64,000 bases of DNA. Origin: Acutalibacter sp. 1XD8-36. Its GTDB lineage: Bacteria > Bacillota > Clostridia > Oscillospirales > Acutalibacteraceae. Shown in pieces: positions 49,857 to 57,767 of the stretch. Every line of letters starts with the position of its first letter. Position 1 is the stretch's first letter. The notes below the pieces were generated by a model. It made no database searches. It was not told the origin of the DNA and worked only from the letters and a program-made list of their open reading frames with translations. Location of the stretch: contig NZ_QZDU01000003.1 in the NCBI RefSeq assembly GCF_009917525.1, forward strand, positions 62,001-126,000, given 5' to 3'. Position numbers and translations under genes: made by a program.

Positions 49857-51175
49857 TGCTGGTCCTCCCAGGGCTTGGCGGTGCTGGCTATGCGGAAGGC
49901 CGCGCAGCCGTGGGGGGCTACGTCGGCAGTCACGGCGCCGTCGGTGAACTCGGTGCGCCTGCCCTCCCATAAGTCTATGCCCGCAATGGTCCGGGGCCAT
50001 ATGTCCCTGACAGAGGCAGAAAGGTGCTGGGGCTCGTCGGCAAGGTTAAAGAGCACCACATATTTTTCCCCGGAGTCCGGGTCCAAGGCGGTCCAGGCGG
50101 CGGAGCTGTCATTGCGGTAGAGCTGTTTCGGGCGGCAGGGGAGCATGTCCAGCACGTCCCAGTTGGTGAGGATGAACATGGTCCAGTCGTCCAGCTTTGT
50201 GAGCTCACCGCCCATCATCAGGGGGGAGCCCATCAGACACCAGAGGGTGAACATGGTCTTCTGTTCGTCCCTTGTAAATCGGGTCAGGCGCTCGTCACCG
50301 AAGCCCGCGCCGATATAGCCCAAGGGCAGCATGTCGCAGTCGGGGTATGAGCCGGGGAACACATGGTCTTGCCACTGCTCGCAGCGGGGGAACATGGCCT
50401 TCAAAAGCTCCCAGTCGTCCCAGAAGTCGTCGGTAATGCGCCACATATTGGAATATGTCTGGTAGTGCCAGGCCTTGCCTATCACCGCCGGGCCGGGGGA
50501 GAGGGACAGCACAATCTGGCGCCCGCTCTTTTCAATGGCGCGGGATATCATCTCTATTTCAAAGCTTCTGGCGAAGGCCTTCTCGCTGTTTGGGGTCCAG
50601 TGGTCGGTATTGCAGATGTCGTCGCATTTTATAAAGTCCACGCCCCAGTCGGCGTACATTTTTATAATTGAGTCGTAGTAGGCCTGGCCCCCGGGACAGT
50701 CCCGCACGCCGTACATATCCGGGTTCCACCAGCAGACAGAGGCAGGGTCGGCTACCATATCAGCCGTCTCGTTATGGCCCAGTATTTTGCCGTGGACATG
50801 GGCGGCAATCCGGGGTATGCCCCGCATTATATGTATGCCGAACTTGAGGCCAAGGCTGTGTATATAGTCTGCCAGGGGCCAGAAGCCCTTGCCCCCCTGG
50901 GAGGAGGGGAAGCGCTCGGGGTCCGGCTGAAGGCGGGACCAGGCGTCCATCTCCACCGGGCCGAAGGGGATGTACTGGAAGCGCCCGCGCATACTCCCGG
51001 CGTTTTTTGCGTACCACTGGATGTCGATGACGATATACTCCCAGCCCCACTCCTTCAGGCGCTCAGCCATGACCCGGGCGTTGGCCCGTACCTGCTCCTC
51101 GTTTACGGTGGTGTCGTAGTAGTCATAGCTGTTCCAGCCCATGGGCGGGGTTGGGGCAAATACATTGTTTGTCAT
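49853..51175 (-). CDS. Glycoside hydrolase family 27 (alpha-galactosidase-like)
   Basis: 440 residues from ATG 51175 (ggagg RBS). PTPPMGWNSYDYYDTTV at the N-terminus, the nucleophile Asp in DFIKCDDICN (about residue 175), acid/base in RITDDFWDDW, and LMGSPLMMGGELT late in the barrel, then a C-terminal beta-sandwich. No signal peptide, so it acts on imported oligosaccharides. Alpha-galactosidase or beta-L-arabinopyranosidase are both possible. Confidence 0.92.
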   Translation of the reverse strand: MTNNVFAPTPPMGWNSYDYYDTTVNEEQVRANARVMAERLKEWGWEYIVIDIQWYAKNAGSMRGRFQYIPFGPVEMDAWSRLQPDPERFPSSQGGKGFWPLADYIHSLGLKFGIHIMRGIPRIAAHVHGKILGHNETADMVADPASVCWWNPDMYGVRDCPGGQAYYDSIIKMYADWGVDFIKCDDICNTDHWTPNSEKAFARSFEIEMISRAIEKSGRQIVLSLSPGPAVIGKAWHYQTYSNMWRITDDFWDDWELLKAMFPRCEQWQDHVFPGSYPDCDMLPLGYIGAGFGDERLTRFTRDEQKTMFTLWCLMGSPLMMGGELTKLDDWTMFILTNWDVLDMLPCRPKQLYRNDSSAAWTALDPDSGEKYVVLFNLADEPQHLSASVRDIWPRTIAGIDLWEGRRTEFTDGAVTADVAPHGCAAFRIASTAKPWEDQQ

Positions 51176-51224
51176 AAAGATATCCTCCAAAGGGTCATCA
51201 TCACATTGTTGATACGTTTCAGAT

Positions 51225-51253
51225 ATTATGACACATTTCCTTCAATCTTGCAA
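51225..51253 (-). promoter_or_regulatory. Sigma-A promoter of GH27 with downstream operator-like dyad
   Basis: Minus-strand TTGCAA (51248-51253), 17-bp spacer, CATAAT (51225-51230). Just downstream (51210-51221) TGATACGTTTCA is a near-palindrome centred on ACGT, a possible LacI-type operator. Confidence 0.65.
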
Positions 51254-51279
51254 GAGCTTTTGAGAATTATATTAAAATA

Positions 51280-51312
51280 AGGGCCCTGATACCTGGAAAA
51301 AGTATCAGGGCT
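51280..51312 (-). terminator. Terminator of larC1-Gfo transcript
   Basis: GCCCTGATAC (51283-51292) / GTATCAGGGC (51302-51311), followed on the minus strand by CCTTATTTT. Confidence 0.85.
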
Positions 51313-51348
51313 GAGTATCATTATATTATATTTAGAGCATATAGTTCT

Positions 51349-52317
51349 TTAAAAGATATACTTTGACCCGGTTTTATATGACTCGTAGGCGCCCACCATG
51401 AATTTAGTGAGGGCAACCGCGTCGTCTATGCCGTTTGGAGCCTCGCCGCCGTCAATGCAGGCGTCAATCCAGGCGTCAATGGGCATGGGGTCAGCCTGGG
51501 GGAGGTCCCCGAGCTCCACCAGCTTACCCTCGGTCTCGGCGCAGCTATACTCTAAAATGTCGTTATGGACCATCAGGGAGCCCTCTGTGCCGCCCACCTC
51601 AAGCACATATCCCATGCCGCCGCTTACAAAGCCGGTTTCGGACACGCCGATGGCACCGCCGCCAAACTCGATAACGGACACGGCGTTGTCCTCTACGCCC
51701 TTGCCGGTCACCTCGGTAAACATGGAGACGATGGACTTGGGCTCGCCCATGAGCCAGTTAAGGGTGTACATGGGGTGGGCGCCCAGGTCCATCATAGCCC
51801 CGCCGCCGGTCTCCTTGGGGTCGTAGAAATGGGGCGGGAGCCATCCGGCGCTGCTGCCGTTATGTACGTTGCGCACCCGGGCGTAGGTTATCCTGCCCAG
51901 CTTCCCGCTTTCGGTCAGCTCCTTGGCTGCCTTGAGGGTGGGGCGAATTTTGTGGGGGTAGGAGATGGTGAACTTAATGCCGCTGCTGCGGATGACGCCG
52001 GCGATGTCCGCGGCCTCCTCATTGGTGAGGGCCAGGACCTTCTCGGTGAAGATATGCTTGCCGGCCTTTGCCACGGCCTTGAGTATTTCGGTATGCTCGG
52101 CGGTAGCGGTGGTGACGGTGACGGCCTCTATAGAGGGGTCGCTGAGCAGGGCGTCCAAATCGGGCTGGAAGGGCACGCCAAGCTTTTCGGCCATCTCTGC
52201 GCCGCGCTTTGAATCGCTGTCCCAGAGGCAGGAGAGGGTGGTGCGGGAATTGTTCTGCACGGCGGTGGCGTACTCCATTGTGTGCACGTGCCATGCGCCC
52301 AAAACTGCTACGTTCAT
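51349..52317 (-). CDS. Gfo/Idh/MocA family oxidoreductase
   Basis: 322 residues from ATG 52317 (ggaggaaa RBS). Rossmann N-terminus MNVAVLGAWHVHTMEYA lacks a classic GxGxxG. The catalytic lysine is kept in FTEKVLAL, where EKP is usual. C-terminal domain has GGGAMMDLGAHPMYTLNWL. A sugar- or cyclitol-type substrate is expected; not resolved. 28 bp after larC1. Confidence 0.88.
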   Translation of the reverse strand: MNVAVLGAWHVHTMEYATAVQNNSRTTLSCLWDSDSKRGAEMAEKLGVPFQPDLDALLSDPSIEAVTVTTATAEHTEILKAVAKAGKHIFTEKVLALTNEEAADIAGVIRSSGIKFTISYPHKIRPTLKAAKELTESGKLGRITYARVRNVHNGSSAGWLPPHFYDPKETGGGAMMDLGAHPMYTLNWLMGEPKSIVSMFTEVTGKGVEDNAVSVIEFGGGAIGVSETGFVSGGMGYVLEVGGTEGSLMVHNDILEYSCAETEGKLVELGDLPQADPMPIDAWIDACIDGGEAPNGIDDAVALTKFMVGAYESYKTGSKYIF

Positions 52318-52345
52318 AATAATTTCCTCCAAAGGTTTATATTAC

Positions 52346-53176
52346 TCATGCTTCTCCAAGCATGGCTCTAACACAGTTTGCGGCCTCAAAGTCCTTGCTG
52401 CCCATGCCGTAGCCCACCTGCAGGAGGGTCATAACGGGCATGTCGCCGAATTTAGTGGCGAAGTGCCTGAGGAGCGCCGCGCCGGTGGGGGTGCAGAGCT
52501 CGCCCTTGATTTTGCCCCCAAAGATGGGCACGCCTGTGAGAATATGGGCGGTGGCAGGGGCCGGGACAGGCAGTATGCCGTGGGCGCACCGGACCTGGCC
52601 GCTGCCCACATGCACCGGGGAGACGATGACCTGCTCCGGGGACAGCCTGTCCATTAATAGGCAGACTGCGGCTACATCCGCCACAGCGTCCATGGTGCCC
52701 ACCTCGTGGAAGTGGATTTCAGTTACCGGCACGCCGTGGGCGTGGCTCTCGGCCTGGGCTATCAGATTATATACAGCCAGAATGTCGGACTTCACCTTCT
52801 CGGGGATGTTTAGGTGCCCGCTTACAATATGCTCGATGTCGTGCATACCGCTGTGGTGGTGGGAATGTCCGTGCTCGTGATGATGCTCACGTTCGTGATG
52901 TTCGTGTCCATGATGTTCGTGCTCATGATGTTCATGTTTATGTTCATGGTGGTGCTCTTCACCTTCGGTATGTCCGTTTACAGACACCTCCATATGGGTG
53001 CCGGTAATGCCGCATTTCACCGAGGGCTGGGCTGTGAACTCCACCCCGGGTATACCCAGGGCGTTCAGTTCGTCTATAAAGCCCGGGCGCTCCTCTGGGG
53101 GAAGGAGCTCTAAAAGGGCGGCGGAGAGCATGTCCCCGGCGGCGCCCATATTGCAGTCAAGATACAGGGTCTTCAT
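52346..53176 (-). CDS. larC1: LarC1-type nickel-pincer cofactor protein with His-rich loop
   Basis: 276 residues, corresponding only to the N-terminal half (LarC1) of nickel insertion protein LarC (about 400). Features: MKTLYLDCNMGAAGDMLSAAL, ITEIHFHEVGTMDAVADV-like motif (here EIHFHEVGTMDAVADVA), GELCTPTGAALL and a terminal YGMGSKDFEAANCVRAMLG. Between residues about 68 and 112 lies a histidine/glutamate-rich stretch, probably Ni-binding. The stop comes where LarC2 would begin, and no LarC2 reading frame follows; larA, larB and larE are also absent here. Confidence 0.88.
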   Translation of the reverse strand: MKTLYLDCNMGAAGDMLSAALLELLPPEERPGFIDELNALGIPGVEFTAQPSVKCGITGTHMEVSVNGHTEGEEHHHEHKHEHHEHEHHGHEHHEREHHHEHGHSHHHSGMHDIEHIVSGHLNIPEKVKSDILAVYNLIAQAESHAHGVPVTEIHFHEVGTMDAVADVAAVCLLMDRLSPEQVIVSPVHVGSGQVRCAHGILPVPAPATAHILTGVPIFGGKIKGELCTPTGAALLRHFATKFGDMPVMTLLQVGYGMGSKDFEAANCVRAMLGEA

Positions 53177-53204
53177 ATATGGTCCTCTCCTTCTGTTTTA
53201 TCCT

Positions 53205-53232
53205 ATTATAACAGATGCGGGGGATTTGTCAA
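53205..53232 (-). promoter_or_regulatory. Sigma-A promoter of larC1
   Basis: Minus-strand TTGACA (53227-53232), 16-bp spacer, TATAAT (53205-53210). Confidence 0.8.
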
Positions 53233-53251
53233 TGTGAAGGGGACTCCAGTG

Positions 53252-53280
53252 TTGACTTTTGGGCAGACGGTGGGTATAAT
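53252..53280 (+). promoter_or_regulatory. Sigma-A promoter of the M18 aminopeptidase
   Basis: TTGACT (53252-53257), 17-bp spacer, TATAAT (53275-53280); it fixes the start at 53345 rather than 53234. Confidence 0.88.
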
Positions 53281-53344
53281 AGGTCTTGTATACGAAAGTC
53301 TTACCAATAATAACCAAAGTATTTTAGAAAAGAGGTCAGCAAAA

Positions 53345-54751
53345 ATGGAAGAGAATAAAAAGACTCAGGCTCAGGAGCTCAGCGAGAAGCTTCTGATGGA
53401 CAAGGCTAAGCCCTCAAGGGAGGCCGCCCTCAGGGACGCCCCCAAGGCCATGGATTTTGCCGAGGGCTATAAGGATTTCATCACTGCCGCAAAGACCGAG
53501 CGCGAGGCCGTGGACTGGACTGTTACGGCGGCTAAAGCGGCGGGATTTGTGGAGTTTGACCCGCTGAAGAAGTACAGCGCCGGGGAGAAGGTATACTATA
53601 ACAACAGGGGCAGGGCCATGTGCCTGGCGGTTATCGGCAAAAACGGCGCAAAGGACGGCGTCAGGATAGCCGCGGCCCATATCGACAGCCCCCGGGTGGA
53701 TTTAAAGCCCATTCCCCTGTATGAGAGCGGGGAGCTGGCCCTTCTGAAGACCCATTATTACGGCGGCATTAAGAAGTACCAGTGGACGGCGATACCCCTG
53801 TCCATCCACGGAAAGATTGTGAAAAAGGACGGCAGTGAGGTCATCCTGAACGTGGGCGAGAACCCCGGGGACCCTCAGTTCTGCATTACCGATATCCTGC
53901 CCCACCTGGGGAAGGACCAGGCCGTAAAGAAGCTGGGCGAGGCCTTCACCGGCGAGGATTTAAATGTGCTCATAGGCAGCCTGCCCCTTGACAAGGAGGG
54001 GGAGCAGCTCTATAAGCTGAATGTTATGAAGATTCTCAACGAGCAGTATGGCATTGTAGAGAGCGACCTTATCTCCGCCGAGCTGGAGTTTGTGCCCGCG
54101 TTCCCCGCCGCCGACATCGGCTTTGACCGCAGCATGGTGGGTGCTTACGGGCACGACGACCGGGTCTGCGCATACCCGGCCCTCCAGGCGCTGTTTGCCA
54201 GCGAGGCCCCGGAGAAGACCTGCATTGTCTGCCTGGCTGATAAGGAGGAGATTGGCTCTGTGGGCAATACCGGCCTCTGCTCGGAGTACCTGAACTACTT
54301 TGTCTGTGACCTGAGCCGTGCCGAGGGCCTGGAGCCCCAGCATGTGTGGAGCAAGTCGAGCTGCCTTTCAGCGGACGTGACCGCGGCCTTTGACCCCACC
54401 TATGCCTCTGCCTTTGAGCCGGGCAACTCCACCTATGTGAACCGCGGCGTAGGCATTGCCAAGTACACAGGCAGCCGCGGCAAGGGCGGCAGCAACGACG
54501 CCTCGGCCGAGTTCCTGGGCTGGGTGCGCAGGGTCCTGGACAACGCCGGCGTGCTCTGGCAGATAGGTGAGCTGGGGAAGGTGGACCAGGGCGGCGGAGG
54601 CACCGTGGCTCTGGACATTGCCCGCCTGAACGCCGACGTCATCGACATCGGGGTGCCGGTGCTCAGTATGCACGCCCCCTTCGAGGTCATCTCCAAGGTG
54701 GACCTGTATGCGGCCTATCAGGCGTTCAAGGCCTACTTTGAGGCTGAGTAA
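53345..54751 (+). CDS. M18-family aminopeptidase
   Basis: 468 residues from ATG 53345 (agagg RBS). Zinc ligands: AAHIDSPRVDLKP (about residue 109), LADKEEIGSVGNTG (about 298-311), AFDPTYASAF region and the terminal LSMHAPFEVISKVDLY. Cytoplasmic dodecameric aminopeptidase releasing N-terminal acidic or neutral residues. Confidence 0.94.
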   Translation: MEENKKTQAQELSEKLLMDKAKPSREAALRDAPKAMDFAEGYKDFITAAKTEREAVDWTVTAAKAAGFVEFDPLKKYSAGEKVYYNNRGRAMCLAVIGKNGAKDGVRIAAAHIDSPRVDLKPIPLYESGELALLKTHYYGGIKKYQWTAIPLSIHGKIVKKDGSEVILNVGENPGDPQFCITDILPHLGKDQAVKKLGEAFTGEDLNVLIGSLPLDKEGEQLYKLNVMKILNEQYGIVESDLISAELEFVPAFPAADIGFDRSMVGAYGHDDRVCAYPALQALFASEAPEKTCIVCLADKEEIGSVGNTGLCSEYLNYFVCDLSRAEGLEPQHVWSKSSCLSADVTAAFDPTYASAFEPGNSTYVNRGVGIAKYTGSRGKGGSNDASAEFLGWVRRVLDNAGVLWQIGELGKVDQGGGGTVALDIARLNADVIDIGVPVLSMHAPFEVISKVDLYAAYQAFKAYFEAE

Positions 54752-54766
54752 GCAATAAAAAAAACC

Positions 54767-54801
54767 AGGCAGTACGGCGGCTTTCCATACTGCCTTTTGT
54801 T
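54767..54801 (+). terminator. Terminator of the aminopeptidase
   Basis: AGGCAGTA (54767-54774) / TACTGCCT (54788-54795), then TTTGTTT; it ends 14 bases before the next small gene's start. Confidence 0.85.
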
Positions 54802-54814
54802 TGGAGATGTTTTT

Positions 54815-55015
54815 ATGACTGTACTGTACCTGGTCTGCTCGCCCGTGCTGCTCATAGCCGGAGGGGCCATAGCTTTCTTCACCTTCCGCTGGGGACGAAA
54901 GCTCAGAGAGCGCGGGGTAAAAAGCGGGGCCCTTTTCGGGCTGTACTTCATCAGCGGGGTATGGCTGCTGATGGGGATAGTGTTCATGATATACGGACTG
55001 CTGGGGGTGATGTGA
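54815..55015 (+). CDS. Small two-TM membrane protein
   Basis: 66 residues from ATG 54815 (GGAG, 8-base spacing). Two hydrophobic helices (LYLVCSPVLLIAGGAIAFF; FGLYFISGVWLLMGIVFMI) joined by a basic loop RWGRKLRERGVKSG. No family recognised. It would rely on read-through of the aminopeptidase terminator or an unseen promoter. Confidence 0.55.
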   Translation: MTVLYLVCSPVLLIAGGAIAFFTFRWGRKLRERGVKSGALFGLYFISGVWLLMGIVFMIYGLLGVM

Positions 55016-55069
55016 GGGGCGGTCATGGCGAAAGCGCCCCGAGGACCGGAGCGCTTCATTTAAAGTGCA

Positions 55070-55387
55070 TCAGTTATTTATGTACTTTACCGCTGTGCCG
55101 TAGGCCAGCACCTCGGCGGCTCCGGCCATAATGGCGGAGCCCGAGAAGCGCAGTGACACTATCGCGTCCGCGCCCATCTGCTGTGCCTGCTCCACCATGC
55201 GCTGCATGGCTATGTTCCGGGCCTCGTCCATCATTTTTGTGTAAGACTTCAGCTCGCCGCCTACCAGGGTCTTGAAGCCCTGGCCTATATCCTTGCCGAT
55301 ATTTTTGGACTGGATGGTGCTGCCTGTTACTACGCCCAGGGCCTGGATGGGCTGTCCGGGGATGTCGTTGGTGTTTACGATGAACAT
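55070..55387 (-). CDS. UPF0145/YbjQ-family protein
   Basis: 105 residues from ATG 55387 (aaggagg RBS). Family features: GVVTGSTIQSKNIGKDI (about residues 18-34), EARNIAMQRMVEQAQQMGAD, then IVSLRF and the final AYGTAVKY. Forms pentameric barrels; role unknown. Confidence 0.9.
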   Translation of the reverse strand: MFIVNTNDIPGQPIQALGVVTGSTIQSKNIGKDIGQGFKTLVGGELKSYTKMMDEARNIAMQRMVEQAQQMGADAIVSLRFSGSAIMAGAAEVLAYGTAVKYINN

Positions 55388-55418
55388 TTGCGTTGCCTCC
55401 TTATATTGGTGTGATATC

Positions 55419-55447
55419 ATTATAATATCATCAAAGGGAATTGTCAA
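55419..55447 (-). promoter_or_regulatory. Sigma-A promoter of the YbjQ gene
   Basis: Minus-strand TTGACA (55442-55447), 17-bp spacer, TATAAT (55419-55424). Confidence 0.88.
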
Positions 55448-55456
55448 GGGGATTGG

Positions 55457-55497
55457 GCAAAAAAACGCGCCGGCCTTCCAAGGGAAAACCGGCGCAT
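55457..55497 (-). terminator. Terminator of the uracil/xanthine permease
   Basis: GCGCCGG (55467-55473) / CCGGCGC (55489-55495), followed on the minus strand by a run of seven T. Confidence 0.85.
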
Positions 55498-55537
55498 TGC
55501 CATTACGTTATATATTTACTATTTATCTCAAATACTA

Positions 55538-56953
55538 TTACTTTGTCTTACGCTCCGGGACGACCTCGGACTTGTCCACTGAATGGGCCACAAGCCCGGG
55601 CTCCTGGGGCTCAACCTCGGGTATTGCCAGGTTCATGATGATACCCACGATTATGCCAAGCCCGATATTGGTAAAGTTAAAGGTGGCGTTACCGATAACG
55701 GCGCCGCCAATCGCCAGGACCAGCATGACCGCCGCAATGCACAGGTTGCGGTTTTTTGTAAAGTCCACGTGGTTTTCAACCAGCGTCCTCAGGCCCACAG
55801 AGGCTATCATGCCGTACAGCACAATGCACGCCCCGCCCAGCACGCAGTTGGGCACGGACTGTATGACACCGATGGCTTTGCCGAAGAAGCTCACCACTAT
55901 GGCGACAATGGCGGCTATCCGCAGGGAGGCGGGGTTATAGTTGCCGGTGGCAGCCAGCACAGCGGTGTTCTCGCTGTAGGTGGTGTTGGGAGGGCCGCCT
56001 ACTAAGCCGGCGAAGACTGTGGCTAAGCCGTCGCCCAACATGGTGCGGTGCAGACCGGGGTCCTTGGTGAAGTCCTTGCCCACAACAGCGCCGTTGGCGT
56101 ACACATCACCCACGTGCTCAACGCAGGTGACTATGGCAATGGGCGCTATCATGCCGATGGCGGTGATGTTGAAGCTGGGCAGGACAAAGTGGGGGGCCTG
56201 AATCCAGTTATAGTCGGCGATGACCCCGGTGTTCATAAGGGCCGCGGGGGCAAGGCCTGTCTTTGTGACGATGAGGGAGAGCACATAGCCGCCCACCAGG
56301 GCTATCACAATGGAGGACATCTTTACCATGCCCTTGCAGCAGCTGGAGAGCACCACGGCTGTGAGGCAGACGATGGCCGCCAGCACCCAGGCCCATACAT
56401 AGGTAGGCATGTCATAGCCCTCTCCGAAGATGGGGAGGGCGCTGCCGTCGGGACCGTACTGGGTCTGGATATTGTTGATGGCGGAGGAGGCCAGGTTCAG
56501 GCCAATCAAAGTGATTCCCACGCCCCGGACCACCGGGGGGAAGAGCTTGTCGATAAGGCCCTTGCCGCAGAACCTTATCACCAGGGACAGCAGCAGGTAG
56601 AAGGCACCCGCGGCTATAATGCCGCCCATTGCCGCCGAAACCTGCTCGTCATAGGTTGCCCCGAAGCTTGAGTTGCCTATTACCCCGCAGAGTGCCGAGA
56701 TGAAGGCGAAGGAGCTGCCCAGGAAGGTGGGCATGCGCCCGCCGGTGCAGAGGTGGAAGATGATGGTGCCAACGCCGGCGCAGAACAGGGCCACACCCAC
56801 ATCAAGCCCCGTGAGCAGCGGCACCAGTATAGTGGCGCAGCTCATTGCAAAGGCGTGCTGAAATCCCAGGGCCAGCGCTTTCTTGGCGCCAAGCTTCTCG
56901 TACTCCTCAGACCGGGGGAACAACAGGCGGTTGAGCTTAGATAGAATTTCCAT
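55538..56953 (-). CDS. Uracil/xanthine permease (NCS2 family)
   Basis: 471 residues, about 14 TM segments. NCS2 features: ALGFQHAFAMSCATILVP near the N-terminus, the substrate motif VGGPPNTTYSENTAVLA (about residues 319-335) and VVRGVGITLIGLNL. Imports uracil or xanthine by proton symport; the exact base is not resolved. RBS gaggagg. Confidence 0.93.
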   Translation of the reverse strand: MEILSKLNRLLFPRSEEYEKLGAKKALALGFQHAFAMSCATILVPLLTGLDVGVALFCAGVGTIIFHLCTGGRMPTFLGSSFAFISALCGVIGNSSFGATYDEQVSAAMGGIIAAGAFYLLLSLVIRFCGKGLIDKLFPPVVRGVGITLIGLNLASSAINNIQTQYGPDGSALPIFGEGYDMPTYVWAWVLAAIVCLTAVVLSSCCKGMVKMSSIVIALVGGYVLSLIVTKTGLAPAALMNTGVIADYNWIQAPHFVLPSFNITAIGMIAPIAIVTCVEHVGDVYANGAVVGKDFTKDPGLHRTMLGDGLATVFAGLVGGPPNTTYSENTAVLAATGNYNPASLRIAAIVAIVVSFFGKAIGVIQSVPNCVLGGACIVLYGMIASVGLRTLVENHVDFTKNRNLCIAAVMLVLAIGGAVIGNATFNFTNIGLGIIVGIIMNLAIPEVEPQEPGLVAHSVDKSEVVPERKTK

Positions 56954-56998
56954 TTTTTGGCCTCCTCTATTTAGTTGTATAAAAGCTTAAACGGCCTA

Positions 56999-57027
56999 AT
57001 TGTAGCAGAGTGGGGGAAGTTTGTCAA
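56999..57027 (-). promoter_or_regulatory. Sigma-A promoter of the permease
   Basis: Minus-strand TTGACA (57022-57027), 17-bp spacer, TACAAT (56999-57004). Confidence 0.8.
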
Positions 57028-57067
57028 TGATATTAACGAATTATGAAGAAATTTCTGTGAAGCCGAG

Positions 57068-57096
57068 TTTACAGATGTCCTGGAAATTGATATAAT
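57068..57096 (+). promoter_or_regulatory. Sigma-A promoter of the PBECR2-like gene
   Basis: TTTACA (57068-57073), 17-bp spacer, TATAAT (57091-57096). Confidence 0.75.
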
Positions 57097-57130
57097 AGGG
57101 GCAGCTGATAGGAAAGCCGGGGATAAGGCT

Positions 57131-57508
57131 GTGTGGTATGTGGGGAAGATTGACAGGGGGATATACTCGTGTGTCGCGGGGGAGATTTTGACGGACGAGG
57201 TGGTTATTACGGATGAACGTGTGGAGCATATAAAGGAGCGGCACCCGGGGGATTATGAGCGCTTTGTGGGCTATATTCCTGATATCATCGCAGAGCCTGA
57301 CTATATTATCTCGGCAAATAAAGATAATACCGCTGTGATTTTAAAGGAGATAGAAGATAATGGTGAGAAGTTTAAATTGGTTTTGAGGCTAAAGGTCAAA
57401 GCTGACCCTGTGGAGTATAAAAATTCTGTTCTGACCTTTTGGCATATAGGGAATGTGACCTGGATGAAAAGCCTGAAGAATAAAAAAATACTTTACAGGA
57501 GGGAATAG
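57131..57508 (+). CDS. PBECR2-like (barnase/EndoU/colicin-type) nuclease-fold protein
   Basis: 125 residues. The core ITDERVEHIKERHPGDYE (about residues 26-43), then DIIAEPDYII, KLVLRLKVK and the final KKILYRRE match the phage-associated PBECR2 nuclease-like family, with the ERH histidine kept. The start is uncertain: GTG 57131 or GTG 57140, both weak RBSs. The open frame continues upstream to a stop at 57044 but would cross the promoter. No antitoxin gene is adjacent. RNase or toxin activity is inferred from the fold only. Confidence 0.72.
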   Translation: MWYVGKIDRGIYSCVAGEILTDEVVITDERVEHIKERHPGDYERFVGYIPDIIAEPDYIISANKDNTAVILKEIEDNGEKFKLVLRLKVKADPVEYKNSVLTFWHIGNVTWMKSLKNKKILYRRE

Positions 57509-57520
57509 TTTTGCTATAAT
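57492..57520 (+). promoter_or_regulatory. Strong sigma-A promoter for a small RNA
   Basis: TTTACA (57492-57497), 17-bp spacer, extended -10 TGCTATAAT (57512-57520). It starts inside the PBECR2 3' end and points at the 57527-57667 RNA. Confidence 0.8.
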
Positions 57521-57526
57521 TATAGT

Positions 57527-57667
57527 AGGATAAGGGTAGGCTTTGAGGTGAAAAGCGCGTCTTCATACGCCGCGTGCTGCTGCAACGGGCAAAAGAGATG
57601 CCGGGAGTGACGCTCCGGCCAAAGCCAAACTTTTTAGGGGATACCGCAGGGTGTCCCCTTTCCTTTT
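57527..57667 (+). ncRNA. Candidate structured small RNA, class unknown
   Basis: About 140 nt between a near-consensus promoter and an intrinsic terminator (GGGGATACC 57637-57645 / GGTGTCCCC 57650-57658, then T-rich). Closed by GGCTTTG (57539-57545) / CAAAGCC (57620-57626). Internal stems include GCCGG-GAG / CTC-CGGC around 57599-57619 and an AGCGCG/CGCGTGCT stem near 57554-57580. No start codon with RBS and no useful ORF. I could not match it to 6S, SRP, tmRNA or the common riboswitches. htpG downstream has its own promoter. Confidence 0.6.
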
Positions 57668-57697
57668 GCAACCCGCAATTTCCTCCCCTCAACCGTC

Positions 57698-57725
57698 TTG
57701 AACTTTGCGAAAATTGTGCTATAAT
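57698..57725 (+). promoter_or_regulatory. Sigma-A promoter of htpG
   Basis: TTGAAC (57698-57703), 16-bp spacer, extended -10 TGCTATAAT (57717-57725). No CIRCE or CtsR-type operator seen. Confidence 0.75.
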
Positions 57726-57767
57726 ATAAAGATATCAAGTATTTAGTGAAAGGAAGTCTTTTTAGCT

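Noticed and set aside
52864-52975. Short tandem-like repeats (catgatgttcgtg pattern) considered as CRISPR or satellite DNA
   Set aside because: They are codons of the His/Glu-rich loop of LarC1; spacing is irregular and there are no spacers.
53234-53344. N-terminal extension of the M18 aminopeptidase frame
   Set aside because: A consensus promoter (53252-53280) lies inside it, so translation must begin downstream.
57527-57667. Small RNA considered as SRP RNA, 6S RNA or a TPP/SAM riboswitch
   Set aside because: None of the conserved cores (SRP GGUCAGG/GGAAGCAGC loop, 6S central bubble, TPP or SAM boxes) is present.
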